From Lingula anatina (Eukaryota; Brachiopoda; Lingulata; Lingulida; Lingulidae): a stretch of 39,377 nucleotides of DNA. The position numbers and the translations under genes are program-made. The stretch is taken from positions 1 to 39,377 of the forward strand of contig NW_019773857.1 in the NCBI RefSeq assembly GCF_001039355.2, written 5' to 3'. A model generated the notes under the pieces. It saw nothing but the letters and a program-made list of their open reading frames with translations, made no database searches and was not told where the DNA came from. Positions within the stretch are counted from its first letter, which is position 1, and the number at the start of each line of letters is the position of its first letter. This document shows, piece by piece, positions 11,919 to 22,786 of the stretch.

Positions 11919-13141
11919 GATTTTACCTTATTATTGAGGTGCTTTAGTGAAGACAAAGCTTTAACTTCAGCTGGGAGACAGGTGATTGAAAGACGCTTAG
12001 TTGATGTCCTGAAGAATAGAATAACGATATCTAGACGACTGCCTTCAGTTGACTTTAGCAAGGTTAGTATTAGTACATGTACGTACATGTATTTAGATCT
12101 GAAGGGTTGTGCTAATTTGTTGACATTTGTGGTATAAACTGTCTTGTATTATTTATATATGAAAGTTCGTCAGTGCATGACACGTTTTAGATACCCAGTA
12201 AACATAACCTCGTGACTCAGCTAGTTTTAACCGCAATACAAAACTGTAGGCCGGATACCTGCCAGTTTTTCGGCTACACATGGTCCTGATATTGCTGTTG
12301 TTTTTTTCTGTGTATCTTTTTTTTAAAAGAAAGTCTATTTTACCCCGCATCTCTAATCCATTCATATATTAACTTACATGAAATATAAGGGGTCATTCGG
12401 TCGTAATGTGATAGCAATAACAAAGTGCTTGGTAACTTAGTAGCCTAGTTTATAGGCACCTAGACCACCTACGTACGGTAATGGCTCGACCATTTCAACC
12501 AGGAGTCAACTTTTCAGATATGTAATTTTGGAATCATTTTATTGTATATATCGAAAAATATAAAACTAAAAGGTAGACTACTTTTCTATTGTTTTGCTCC
12601 CAATCAGCATTGAATGTTCTAATTTTAAGAATTTAAAATTTAGAATGGCCTCTCAGTGACATTCATTGACATTCATTGCGAGACCATTAAAGGAATACGC
12701 GGTTTTCCTTTCATGTAGGTCCGCCATATTTAGGTCTCGGCCTTGCTAGACCTCGGCTTATCTCGATGTGAATGCTCTCATATATGTAATAAACATTTTT
12801 TTTTTTCAGATCCCAATTAAACGGCCGGTTTTCATTATTGGCCCCTGTCGTACTGGAACTACTTTCCTCCAAAACCTCTTATTCTGCGATCCGCAGAATA
12901 CATGCCTCAAGTTTTATGAACTTTTGCAACCAGTTGCAGATGTTGCTACCGTCACCGAGGACCCACGAATTTTGAAAACTACACAAAGATTAGGCACGTA
13001 ACAATAATTGTAGTGACTTACAATGAGTCTAAGTAATTGTAACATATTGGATGATTGTCATTTTGTACGACTGAGCTATAAAACAGCTCTCTATAGCTTA
13101 TGTGTACACAAATAACAGATATTTGAGTTTGCATTTAATCC

Positions 13142-13415
13142 GTAGGATATTTTGATGGCATTAAAACCACAAGACATTTTGCCTCAGTATCTTAGCTGTT
13201 AACCTTTTTTTTATATGTTAGTCACAAGTGATATTTGTAGGATATTTTGATTGCATTAAAACCACAAGACATTTTGCATCAGTGTCTTAGCTTTAAACCT
13301 CTCCCATATGTTAGTCACAAGTGAAATTTGTAGGATATTTTGATGGCATTAAAACCACAAGACATTTTGCATCAGTGTTTTAGCTTTTAACCTCTTTTAT
13401 GTGTTAGTCACAATT
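13142..13415. repeat. Minisatellite, three units of about 94 bp
   Basis: Units start with GTAGGATATTTTGAT at 13142, 13237 and 13330, each containing AAAACCACAAGACATTTTGC and a GTTAGTCACAA end. The repeats are direct, with a few percent divergence, in what would be intron 2 of copy 3. Confidence 0.9.
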
Positions 13416-13994
13416 GGATTCAGGTGTTGAAAACAAGGCAGCAATGCTTTCAATACTACAGACACAGAGCAGAAAATGAGGATGCTAATGACAAAGTTTT
13501 TGTCGATTCTGGTGCAATACTGCAAAAAGAGGCGTAATCGATCATTTATATGCTACAGGTAACAAGGACATTTTAGAACGTTAATATCATCGGGCTTAGT
13601 GTCACACATTGAAAATTCCTATATGTGAAAAATGACGAGAACACAAAAACATAAAGTTACATGATGGTTTACCGTGCCTCTGTAAAATTGCCTCCAATTT
13701 TCAATTATGAACTAAATGCAACGTGAACATGTCCTAACATAACTATTCATTATTTAGACACGATGTACGCCTCCAGACCGGATTTGGAAACTATCCACCC
13801 CCAGAAGGGTTTAGCTCCGGAAGGATATTTATTTCTATTCCATAACGTTGGTGTGTTCAAGAATTTTGTTTTTAAAAGCGGAAACTGTGAGACGTAGGCC
13901 TATATAAAATGGACGGAGACCCGGGCCAACGATGAAATGGTTGAAGCTTATTGTTTCCACAAACTGCAGACTCAGATTATACTTCATAGCAGAG

Positions 13995-15200
13995 GTGGGC
14001 CTTTTAACTGGTTTAAAGTTGCAAATAATTGCTTCGCTATATTCTGATGTATTAAAATTCATTAAAATGAATAGGCTATGCAAAGTTGTTTTTCCACATT
14101 TATAATCTATTGATTCGTTTTTAGTTTTGCGCCAAATCGAATTTTCGTCTTAAAAAGAGCAGTTATCACCTTTTCATTAGTCATAATTCAACCGGGCCCT
14201 TCATTTTTAAACAAATAACTTCTCGATTCATATAGACAGCTACAGGCATTTTAATTTTCGAGAAAAAGTTATCGATATCGTTTTTTTTTTTTTTTTGGAA
14301 TGCTTATATATCTATTTGTATTGTTTGAATTGGAAATATTACTGATTTGCAGGATATTTGGAGATAAAACTGACACCTTGGAATATTTTTCACACTTGTG
14401 GAAATTATCCTTAAATACCATTCGCATGTTAGTATCATCAGATTTTGAAACCGAAACAATCATTTGCTTGTTAATTGATATAAATTCGTCCCGAATAAAG
14501 CTATATTTTCGTTATGTAAATGCATATCATCAAACTTCCCAATATTAGGGTTACACTGAAAGTGGGTAAAACTCGTCAGACACATCTAGGAAGAAGCAGG
14601 GGTATGGGTTTTATTGATTTTAAGTCCCCACAAGGTTTATTTCCCCTTAACTTTACTTTAAGAGGCGGGATTGCCTCTAATTCAAAGCCCCCTTTACCTT
14701 TTCTACGATCAAAAATGCGGCCAGGACGCTCAATGGTCGACAAAGCGATTTTAATTTAAAAATTGTGTTTCAGTGTAAATGCTTCTGCGTCTCTTGTGCG
14801 TCCTTTGTTCAACATGTTCAACACTTTAGGGGCGACCATGGCGTCCTCGGCGCAGCTTGAACGACCTTTGTGTGATCACCGTGCGTCCTTTGTGCGTCCG
14901 ACGGCGACCAGTTGACCAGTTTCGTGATGGTACATAAGCCTCAGAAAGGACGCCGCCCAGTGAAAAGTGGGTTTAAAATGTGTAACCTTGAGAAAAGATT
15001 ATTCATTCTTAATAATTAATCAAATTGGGTCAAGTGTGAGTGCTCAGCTGGTGCACACATGATACTCTGTCTTGCTAGCCTCTCTGCGTTGCTGGGGTGG
15101 ACAGACTAGATTAAACTAAACAAACATTGATAAATCTACATAAGCGACTGGCTTTCAGACTATTTGATACAGATATCTCCTTGGCGTTATCGTAGTATAG
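13995..15200. other. Spacer between copy 3 and the orphan exon 1
   Basis: AT-rich sequence with a 17-T run near 14281 and a segment at 14785-14960 where TGCGTCCTTTGT-type strings recur. The latter may be an old repeat fragment. No gene is supported. Confidence 0.4.
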
Positions 15201-15209
15201 AAGCTCCTT

Positions 15210-15233
15210 GGGATATATATACGTATCCAGTAC
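15210..15233 (+). promoter_or_regulatory. Candidate promoter block of the fourth exon 1
   Basis: A TATATATA-like run (15214-15220) and ATACGTATCCAGTAC (15219-15233) lie 40-60 bp upstream of the ATG at 15274. The same 15-mer is at 6497-6511. TATA-like sequence is common in such AT-rich DNA, so this is only suggestive. Confidence 0.3.
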
Positions 15234-15273
15234 ATGTTTTGCATTTCGTGGTGCCATATCCCTATATCGCATA

Positions 15274-15531
15274 ATGTCTCAAGGACAGCCTTTTCCTCTA
15301 ACAGAGGAAAGTATTTTTACACATTTCTCCCAAGAAGACCGCGAGTTGCTGTTGTCGGATACCCTCACCGGCCGCTGGTGGTATGAAGGATTTACCTTAT
15401 TATTGAGGTGCTTTCGTGAAGACAAAAATTTAACTTCGGCAGGGAGACAGCGGGTTGAAGCTCGCTTGGTTGATGTCCTTAAAAACCGACTAGCGATTTC
15501 AAGACGACTGCGGTCAGTTGACTTAAGTAAG
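15274..15531 (+). CDS. Orphan first exon of a fourth sulfotransferase copy
   Basis: ATG at 15274, 86 codons, ending AAG|GTTAGT in phase 0 exactly as exon 1 of copy 2. It keeps LTEESIFTHFSQEDRELLLS, DTLTGRWWYEGFTLLLRCF and SRRLRSVDLSK. The reading frame is open and well conserved, so it is not obviously decayed. No matching exon 2 was found to the right before or after the N at 15948. It may be the missing exon 1 of copy 1 (the phases agree) displaced by contig order, or the start of a gene lost in the gap. Confidence 0.7.
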
Positions 15532-16247
15532 GTTAGTATGTGTAGGCTAAAGGGTGTCCCTCGATCTCGTTTCAAACCATTTCCATAATTAACAGTGTAT
15601 ATACTTATTAAATGTACGTAAATATAGAAGACCGTTAATCACACTTAATGTGCTAATTTTTCTTAAGTCGTCAGTAAAAAGCATAAGTTTGTGTCCACGT
15701 GGAACAATTTATACATTCTAAACAATAGGAAAACCAGTATTGCCGGTAATAAGGCTAATTTGACCTTGATCTTTTGCAATAGTTTACGATAGTTCAAGGT
15801 CACAAGAGAGGACGCGGATGCGTCCATTTGACTGCTCCATTTCTCTGGCCAACTCACTTGTTCTTTTCATTTGAGTATTTGGGACTTTTATAGAGCCGTG
15901 TACCGTTAGAGCGTGACATGCCAAATGATAGAAAACGGTATACACAGNTTTTAACTTGTAGTGTCAATTGTTGTTCATGAATAATTTTACATGTGAATAT
16001 TATATTCTAAAAGAAATGTAGAGAAATTACTTTACATTATTTACTATTTTCAATTTTATTATTTATTTCACAACTTGTGCATTATGTGCTGATGAAAATG
16101 TACCTGTAATACGTTATTTATACAAGGGTATCACATTGAACACAATAATTGAACACATTGCTTTTCAATTACAAAACACTAACGAATATATGATTACAGT
16201 TTGAAACGGTACACAAATAATCTTAATCTGGATCAGTACTTTTATAT
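15532..16247. other. AT-rich non-coding stretch with contig join at 15948
   Basis: No supported coding sequence. A single N at 15948 marks another join. Confidence 0.5.
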
Positions 16248-17353
16248 CTACATACTGTATATGTGAAATATTAATGTTTGTTTGAAAAGTTTTAAAATAT
16301 ATCCCCTGGTTGCTGGTGTTGAGGTGGAAAAAATGTGCGCAGCGTGGACACTTCCAGGCCACTGGGAGACAATATTTGTAAATCTACCTGAAAAAAGAAA
16401 AGAAATGAATATAGAGAATAATGTGAAAAGGGGAATGGGGAGGGGGAGACAATAATTAAAACAATAATAATGGTGAAAGCATATCATTTAAGCAACATTT
16501 TCATTTTTTTTCAAAATAGTCAAATGTTCAATTTGCATCTATGAGATAGAATATGATAAGGTGATGAAAATAAAATTTAATTAATATATTAGCATTTAAT
16601 TCCGTCATGTTAGTCTTTATTTACTTTGCAGTTAAAAGGGGCCTACTTTTTAATAACCAAATAAAAAGAAAACAAAGTAATTAACACATTCCCAAAGTTT
16701 TAAAATGGTAATAAACTTTTAATTTAGTAATTACGTGGTTCTGCAATGATTTCGTTATTTATTAAGAAAGTGATTATAGTCTATTAAGGCAGAATGCATT
16801 AGCTGTACCTGCATAAACATTGCTTGCACATTCAGTCACACTGAAGAAGCCAAGGTCATGGCCGCAAAAATGGCCGACTTACAAAGTTGAACCACGAACG
16901 CTGCAGATGTTGGACGTGTTATTTACGGTGAGCTCTTAATATTTATGCCTTGAATATGTAATAAAGATCAATACCTTTGTGGTCACATATAGCCTGAGCA
17001 TTCAAACTGTGGTAATTCTTTCTGTTCACTAATGCAGTCTTATTCAACGTGGGCGCCGTTATCCTAATGTGAGTACCGTCCACACATCCACAGGCATAAA
17101 AACGCAAAGCAATGAGAACTTGTTCCCTCACCGAGAGAGAACAGCTCCTGCCAGTCGCAGGCTGCAGTTTCTCTTCCAACATTCTCTCTATCAAATTAAT
17201 GCCTTCTCTGCCAAAACGAAACCTTGCACGCAGTTCAGAGTCACTATAGCTGTCCAAGTCAAATACTTCTCTTCGAAAATTCCTCTCTCTCCTCTGTCTA
17301 GGTGGATTATACTGCTGAGGGTTCCTGTGGAACCTCAGCAGGTACCACAGCAC
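16248..17353 (-). pseudogene. HARBI1-like (PIF/Harbinger) transposase, internally deleted
   Basis: Two minus-strand exons, 17353-16975 and 16387-16248, join cleanly (AAAG|GTATTG ... TTTTCAG|GTAGA) across an intron. The first gives an N-terminal part with [20 protein letters not shown] and [17 protein letters not shown], then CVDGTHIRI and [18 protein letters not shown]. The second gives RFTNIVSQWPGSVHAAHIF. These match the HARBI1/PIF DDE nuclease block (DGTHI, and the WPGS-HD segment, here HA). Between ACG and CVDGTHIRI about 60-70 residues usual in the family, including the helix-turn-helix-like part, are absent without a frameshift. After RGYILKLF the frame ends at once, so the last catalytic acidic residue region is missing. 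A dead transposase or a domesticated relic; the former is more likely. Confidence 0.7.
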
Positions 17354-17514
17354 AAAAAGTCAATTTTCAGCTCTTTTACTCTTCAGGAAATGGGTCTGAA
17401 TATTCTCTTTACAAGCCTTTTCAACGGTGTAAAGCTCTACCGGAAAGGTCAGGGTCTACGGGTTTACTACCCTTTTATGCCTAAGCTTAAAATTGTAGTT
17501 GCACTATTACTACG

Positions 17515-17695
17515 TCTTTCCGATCAAGTATAGGCGTCTAAAAACAACCTCTTTACAACTCCTTTCCGATCAAATATAGGCGATTTTTGACACGTCTTTA
17601 TAACCCTTTTCCGATCAAATAAAGGCAATTTTAGGTAAGTCTTCACAACCCTTATCTAATCAAATATGGACGATTATAGTTATTTCAATTACTTA
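17515..17695. repeat. Minisatellite, four units of about 45 bp
   Basis: CGATCAA(G/A)TATAGGCG-type cores recur at about 17521, 17567, 17612 and 17657 (the last degenerate), each followed by CGTCTTTA(C/T)AACCCTT-like sequence. It lies upstream of the HARBI1-like relic. Confidence 0.85.
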
Positions 17696-17699
17696 TAGC

Positions 17700-18960
17700 A
17701 CTGATAATGCTTCAAATTCATGTAGCATTTCATTTAATGAGAGGAAGGCTTGTGAATTTTCATTTATAGTATTTTATTGCAAAAAACAACAATAACCATT
17801 ACAATGCAGTGGGGATTATGTTTATAAAGCGCAACACGGCTATTATATTTCACAAGTGGAAAGTAATCTTACACTAATGTATTATTTTGTACACTCATTA
17901 TACGCACACCCTAAACAATAGCGAATATCATTAAAAAATTTACCTAGTAAAATAATTACGCAAATAAATACGAACCACATTTAAATACGACTTTCCAGAA
18001 CAAAATCTAAGCAAAAGTACAATTATAGGAACGTCACAGATTCATAAATAGTGAGGCTTTTTCCATTATTTATCTGACATCTGGTAAACATATGAGGAAA
18101 ACGAAAACGACTACTACTTATCCATCGACTTAATGTATTTGCAGAGAGTGGCCACCCGTTAAATAACATGCCAATTATGTGTGCCCTAATTGCCCGACCC
18201 CGTTTTAAGAATTACACTCATTAGGTATTTTTGTTCACATTGAGTAAGGCGATGAAGCCTAGCTTCCAAGGAAAGATGAAGTATTGTCACCAAAACCCCT
18301 ACAAAATGCGTAGGCTAAAGAAATAAAATAACATTAAAAATACGGGAAAATTAAAAAGAAGAGAAACGCAACACATTATGTACCTGAAATATCCGACTAA
18401 CTTAAAGTATTTAATCAAAATCAAATAAATGCTGCTCAAATTCTAAGAGAAAAATTTACTTTCAGAAAAAATCTTTAGAAAATACAGCTAATTATTTCTT
18501 GAAGTGTGTGAAACGTTCATGTTATTTAGCGTGATTCGTGAAGCACCCCATTCACGCGACTTGTGAATGCAATTGTTTATTCTCCGCCCTTCGTGAAACG
18601 AAGACATTATACCCGGTGATACGTGATTTTCAGGATATTTTTAAAATGCCTACTATCAGTGAGATAATAATGCACTGTAATTTGTGTATTGATGATTTAG
18701 CTTCCCGCGTACTGTGGTCATTCCCCTCCCCAATTGGACTTTCAAGACTGGGCCTGAATTATTACATATCAGTTTACTTGGGATCACAGCAAAATAATAT
18801 ACAAATATATGTTCAAATATAAGAAGTACTGATCTCATTGTAATAACAATATATATAAAAACAGTAAGTAAAAATCAATCACCGTAAAGGAGATATATTA
18901 ACATTTTTCATGTTGAATACTGTGATATTATCTAATCTACAACTTTGGACTCTAATCGTC
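17700..18960. other. AT-rich stretch without a recognised gene
   Basis: Only short chance frames are present; one at 18538-18822 (plus) shows no family features or splice signals that I can defend. Confidence 0.4.
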
Positions 18961-19026
18961 TTGCGTGTAAATTATTTTCCACACATCAAATCGCCCTTGC
19001 GTGTAAATTATTTTCCACACATCAAT
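18961..19026. repeat. Two direct copies of a 29-bp sequence
   Basis: TTGCGTGTAAATTATTTTCC followed by ACACATCAA occurs at 18961 and again at 18998, a 37-bp period. Confidence 0.9.
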
Positions 19027-19432
19027 TTGAGCACTTCTTTAGCCTGGCAGACCTCCGCGTCAGATATTTCTGCCGTTGCCCCTTTCAACGTCTTCCCTTT
19101 GTTCTGTGCTGCTATCGCCCTTTCCTTTTTTCCAGTGCGGTGTCCTTCTTAACGGTTTCTGTGAAGATTTAACGAAATGATATCAAAATATAATGTGTAA
19201 TAACGTATTAAACATAACTGGGTAAAGGGAACAGAATGTCTGACTCAAAAAAATTCAGAGAAATATCAGGATTGAGAATTACAAGAATGCATGTAGCCTA
19301 CCATTACAACAGACATGGAGAATGTAATAAAATCAAAGACTTGGTAATTTATCAACACACATTGATAATCAATTATTAAAAATAAAAATACATGAATATT
19401 ATGAAAATAACAAAAGGAATAAAAACACTTAC

Positions 19433-19508
19433 TGTCTTCATCCTCTCGTTTTTCCTGTACATATACTCTGTACTCTGTCTCTGTGGCTATCTTCACACCA
19501 CACCACAT
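19433..19508 (-). CDS. Possible first exon of an unknown gene
   Basis: A minus-strand ATG at 19508 opens MWCGVKIATETEYRVYVQEK followed by REDED, ending at a consensus donor (GACA|GTAAGTG). The composition looks coding, but there is no partner exon or recognised family. It lies upstream of, and in the same direction as, the HARBI1-like relic and might be part of that element or its transcript. Confidence 0.25.
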
Positions 19509-19565
19509 CCTCCCCTTTGTAGTTGCGATTTAATATTCGTTGTTTAGGGGTGGTCGGCTCATGTC

Positions 19566-19616
19566 TTAGTTAAACCTAAGATCTAATCTGTTTATTAGAT
19601 CTTAGGTTAAACTAAC
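19566..19616. repeat. Strong hairpin
   Basis: TTAGTTAAACCTAAGATCTA and its near-exact reverse complement are separated by about 6 bases (CTGTTT). The arms are about 22 bp with one mismatch. Probably a foldback remnant; no tail of T's or neighbouring gene suggests a regulatory role. Confidence 0.85.
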
Positions 19617-19879
19617 TCTTATCAAAATAACACGATCCAGGACTGGGCCTCTGGGGACGTGTGTTTTGACAGCGCCCCTGGTTAAAAGCTTTGAGATTGT
19701 TTTTAAATTTGGGACGTTAGAGTTTAGATTGAAGTATAAAAGTCCCTTAGATGCGTTATCACGTGTTTGTGAAGAGATGACAACGGTGATAGAACGTGTC
19801 CGTCTTATACTTCTGATTCGAATTATGTTAGATAACTATTTATTGCCGCATTCAATATTATCGGCTGTTGTTTCACTTC

Positions 19880-20108
19880 AGTATGATGTGAGAGAGGTGT
19901 CTGGCCTCTGTATGTGTTTGACCTGAAGGGCCGACTGTACGAGATACACACAGTGCGGCTGGGGAAACGAAAAAAAGGGGGGTTGGACTGGTTGCAGAAA
20001 GCGCTTTTCGGTCAACAAGTGACCTTCATCAGCTGCAGAGTCCTGAAAAAAAGAGGGGGGGGGACTGTGCTTAAACAAAGAAGTGAGAAACCAAAACACT
20101 TGGTTTAA
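19880..20108 (+). other. Coding-like segment of unknown origin
   Basis: From about 19887 one plus frame reads WPLYVFDLKGRLYEIHTVRL, then GKRKKGGLDWLQKALFGQQV, and stays open to 20106. The amino-acid mix looks like real protein, but there is no good start, no certain acceptor and G/A homopolymers follow. Not assigned. Confidence 0.2.
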
Positions 20109-20149
20109 GCCTTCATCACCGCGGTTGGAGAGAGGTTACATAAAAGATT

Positions 20150-20268
20150 AAATAGCTTATTGGACACCATGCTGCTTGTTATACTGACCTCAGCTCATGA
20201 GTCATCTCNAAATAGCTTATTGGCCACCATGCTGCTTGTTATACTGACCTCAGCTCATGAGTCATCTC
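20150..20268. repeat. 59-bp false duplication across the N at 20209
   Basis: The 59 bases ending immediately before the N (20150-20208) are repeated immediately after it (20210-20268) with one difference (GGACACC/GGCCACC). This is how two overlapping contig ends look when laid end to end, so it is probably not in the genome. Confidence 0.85.
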
Positions 20269-20415
20269 TCGACCATCGTGTTTCAATGGTACTTCGTGTG
20301 AAAACTGTGTTAATTACTGGTAGCAATCCCCATACAAATACAACCGAATCCGGCTGTCATCTAAAGCAGGCCTGTCCTTGTCTGTCAAAGCCCAGAACTT
20401 ATAAACAAAATAGCC

Positions 20416-21465
20416 GGCGATTTACTTATTTTCATGTGAAAAATGAATTTCTATGAAGAAATCAGTATATTGCGATATGATACATTTTCATTAGCAGAAA
20501 CCGTGTAAAAGTGATACACGATGTACGTTTAATGTGCAGTGATTTTTCACTTACGTGGTTTAACCACCCCCTTCTCTTCGTCACCCACTATGAGCAAGAT
20601 ATCATCATCAAATAGAAAAGTACTCCTGTTATATACGTATTACGGCACATCATACTGATAATGTTTGCTATATATCAACATATTTATCGCTGCTTAACTT
20701 TGCAAATAACAATGGTCTTATAGTTATTCAGTTTTTCAAGCAAGGTTTTTTATGACAGCTAGTTTAGAACTAATGGTTTACTTATGGTTCTAGACATGGC
20801 CTATCGAGCGAAATCTTATCGTGGGATGTACTACGATCAGTTGTGGGGCAATACTTATTCATNNNNNNNNNNNNNNNNNNNNNNNNNNNNNNNNNNNNNN
20901 NNNNNNNNNNNNNNNNNNNNNNNNNNNNNNNNNNNNNNNNNNNNNNNNNNNNNNNNNNNNNNNNNNNNNNNNNNNNNNNNNNNNNNNNNNNNNNNNNNNN
21001 NNNNNNNNNNNNNNNNNNNNNGGCGATTTACTTATTTTCATGTGAAAAATGAATTTCTATGAAGAAATCAGTATATTGCGATATGATACATTTTCATTAG
21101 CAGAAGCCGTGTAAAAGTGATACACGATGTACGTTTAATGTGCAGTGATTCTTCACTTACGTGGTTTAACCACCTCCTCTTCGTCACCCACTATGAGCAA
21201 GATATCATCATCAATAGAAAAGTACTCCTGTTATATACGTATTACGGCACATCATACTGATAATGTTTGCTATATATCAACATATTTATCGCTGCTTAAC
21301 CTTGCAAAATAACAATGGTCTTATAGTTATTCAGTTTTTCAAGCAAGGTTTTTTATGACAGCTAGTTTAGAACTAATGGTTTACTTATGGTTCTAGACAT
21401 GGTCTATCGAGCGAAATCTTATCGTGGGATGTACTACGATCAGTTGTGGGGCAACACTTATTCAT
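20416..21465. repeat. About 445-bp false duplication flanking a 159-base gap
   Basis: 20416-20862 and 21022-21465 are about 98% identical. The left copy ends exactly at the N run (20863-21021) and the right copy begins exactly after it. The differences are a few SNPs and 1-3-bp indels, as between haplotypes. Unmerged overlapping contig ends are the simplest explanation. Confidence 0.85.
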
Positions 21466-21479
21466 CAAAAAAATTCTAA
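21399..21479 (+). CDS. Possible short terminal exon
   Basis: After an acceptor-like TTCTAG (21391-21396) one frame reads MVYRAKSYRGMYYDQLWGNT and ends YSSKKF before TAA at 21477. In the left duplicate (from 20794) the only changes are GCC/GTC (Ala/Val) and a silent AAT/AAC. The composition looks coding, but no upstream exon or family is known. Confidence 0.25.
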   Translation: MVYRAKSYRGMYYDQLWGNTYSSKKF

Positions 21480-22500
21480 TGCATCTCCAGTCAACATTGG
21501 TATTAAAGTATTTTTGTTTTCGTCTTTTAGCTGGATGAAATATTGAAGGAGACCGTGACGTACATTGTTGTTAGTCGGGCTTTGTTGAAATTTCCCCGGC
21601 CACCAGCGCATAGTGTGACACATCTTTATCCTTTTTTGTTTGTTCTCCGCTCAGTGTTGATTAAATATTAGAACGTTTAACGGTCACCCGCTGGTTCTTC
21701 CAACTCCCTTATTAATGAAAGATTGGTTGCACCACTGCACACGCTGATTCAATGCATAAGCACTACGTCCATTTGTGTAATAAACTTAAAATCTATATAA
21801 ACTGCCGCAGTCTAAATCGCGATCGACTAAGGAATCTTTATTAATACACCTTATTAATTGAAAAAAAAATTAAAAATACACTGACTGTGTATCATGATTT
21901 CACTGAAATGATTTTTACTCCGGAGACACCTTAAAACGTATCCTATAAAATCCAGATTGTAAGCGCAAGTGTGATTAACAATTTCTATTCTATAGTACAA
22001 GCGACAAGTTAAATGCTAGTCAGGTATGTTGCTGCAACCAGAGTTGCATATCCAAGGCCGCGGCCAAACTTTTAATAATCAAACAGAATGGCCTTTGACC
22101 AAGTCTTATTCATTATAATTCATTGCAATTTTATGGAAATAATGATCATGCTTTAAATATAGACTTTGATGTCGCTTCTAAGCAATCTGTATTAATTTAA
22201 AATGGTTTTTGAGACGACTGTGAATTGGACTGGATTTGATAGATCAAATACGACTTTTAGGGATAAATCAGCAAAGAGAAATGAAATGATGAATAACAAA
22301 ATATGATAAGCCCTCGGGGGAAGCTTCCTCAGGAGAGATGTTCTAATGATCGGGATGTTCACGCCTTTCGACAGTATATACATGTAGCGCACCTAAGATA
22401 ATAAAATGAAATTTTGAAATGAATTAACAATATAAATCTTTCAGTTCCATTGAAATCTCATGTTCTTAAATGTCAGTCAGAATCCAATAACGACCGTCAC
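21480..22500. other. Non-coding stretch
   Basis: AT-rich sequence; no gene, RNA or clear repeat recognised. Confidence 0.4.
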
Positions 22501-22509
22501 ATAATACCA

Positions 22510-22640
22510 AGGCAGGACCCCTGCGGAAAAACGTTGTTCAGTCGCGAAGAAAGACGAACGAGATTACGCCTGTTGAAAGGCCGTGTAAAAGAGAAAGGGG
22601 TGCTCCTGCGCGGAAAAACGTCATTCAGTCGCTCGTTGTA
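22510..22640. repeat. Direct repeat with GCGGAAAAACGT core
   Basis: CTGCGGAAAAACGTTGTTCA followed by GTCGC (from about 22520) recurs as GCGCGGAAAAACGTCATTCA followed by GTCGC (from about 22607). A fragment of an unknown dispersed repeat is likely. Confidence 0.6.
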
Positions 22641-22786
22641 AAGGCCAGCTTGCACTGTTCCGACGTCATTCCGCGGAGGCTGAAAAATCGGAAAGATTTG
22701 TTTTTGTGCTGTGTACGCCATTTTTATCCACTGTATAACTATTTAAACGACCTCCCTGAGACGTATAACTTTAACCGACCGTTTAG

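Larger units (their letters stand above)
11858..13994 (+). pseudogene. Sulfotransferase array copy 3, broken
   Basis: Remnant exons: exon 1 from about 11919 to 12062 (only the 3' half, from the equivalent of FTLLLRCF), exon 2 at 12810-12993 (184 nt, PAPS loop IIGPCRTGTTFLQNLLF intact) and exon 3 at 13758-13994. Lesions: the exon 1 start is replaced by an inverted exon 2 fragment (11858-11918); the exon 2 donor reads GCACGT where the siblings have GTAAGT; exon 3 contains an in-frame TAG at 13895-13897 within a short insertion ACGTAGGCC relative to copy 1; and no exon 4 is found before 15274. Exon 3 is very different from the other copies in its first half (GVFKNFVFKSGNC) but keeps DEMVEAYCFHKLQTQ. 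A working product is unlikely. Confidence 0.75.

Noticed and set aside
13142-13415. Regular repeats considered as a CRISPR-like array
   Set aside because: Units are contiguous 94-bp direct repeats without spacers, in an animal genome; an ordinary minisatellite.
17069-17533. 154-codon plus-strand frame
   Set aside because: It is the antisense shadow of the HARBI1-like relic.
18538-18822. 94-codon plus frame
   Set aside because: No start context, splice sites, domain or neighbours to support it.
20784-21062. Open frames across the N run
   Set aside because: The length is made up of unknown bases.
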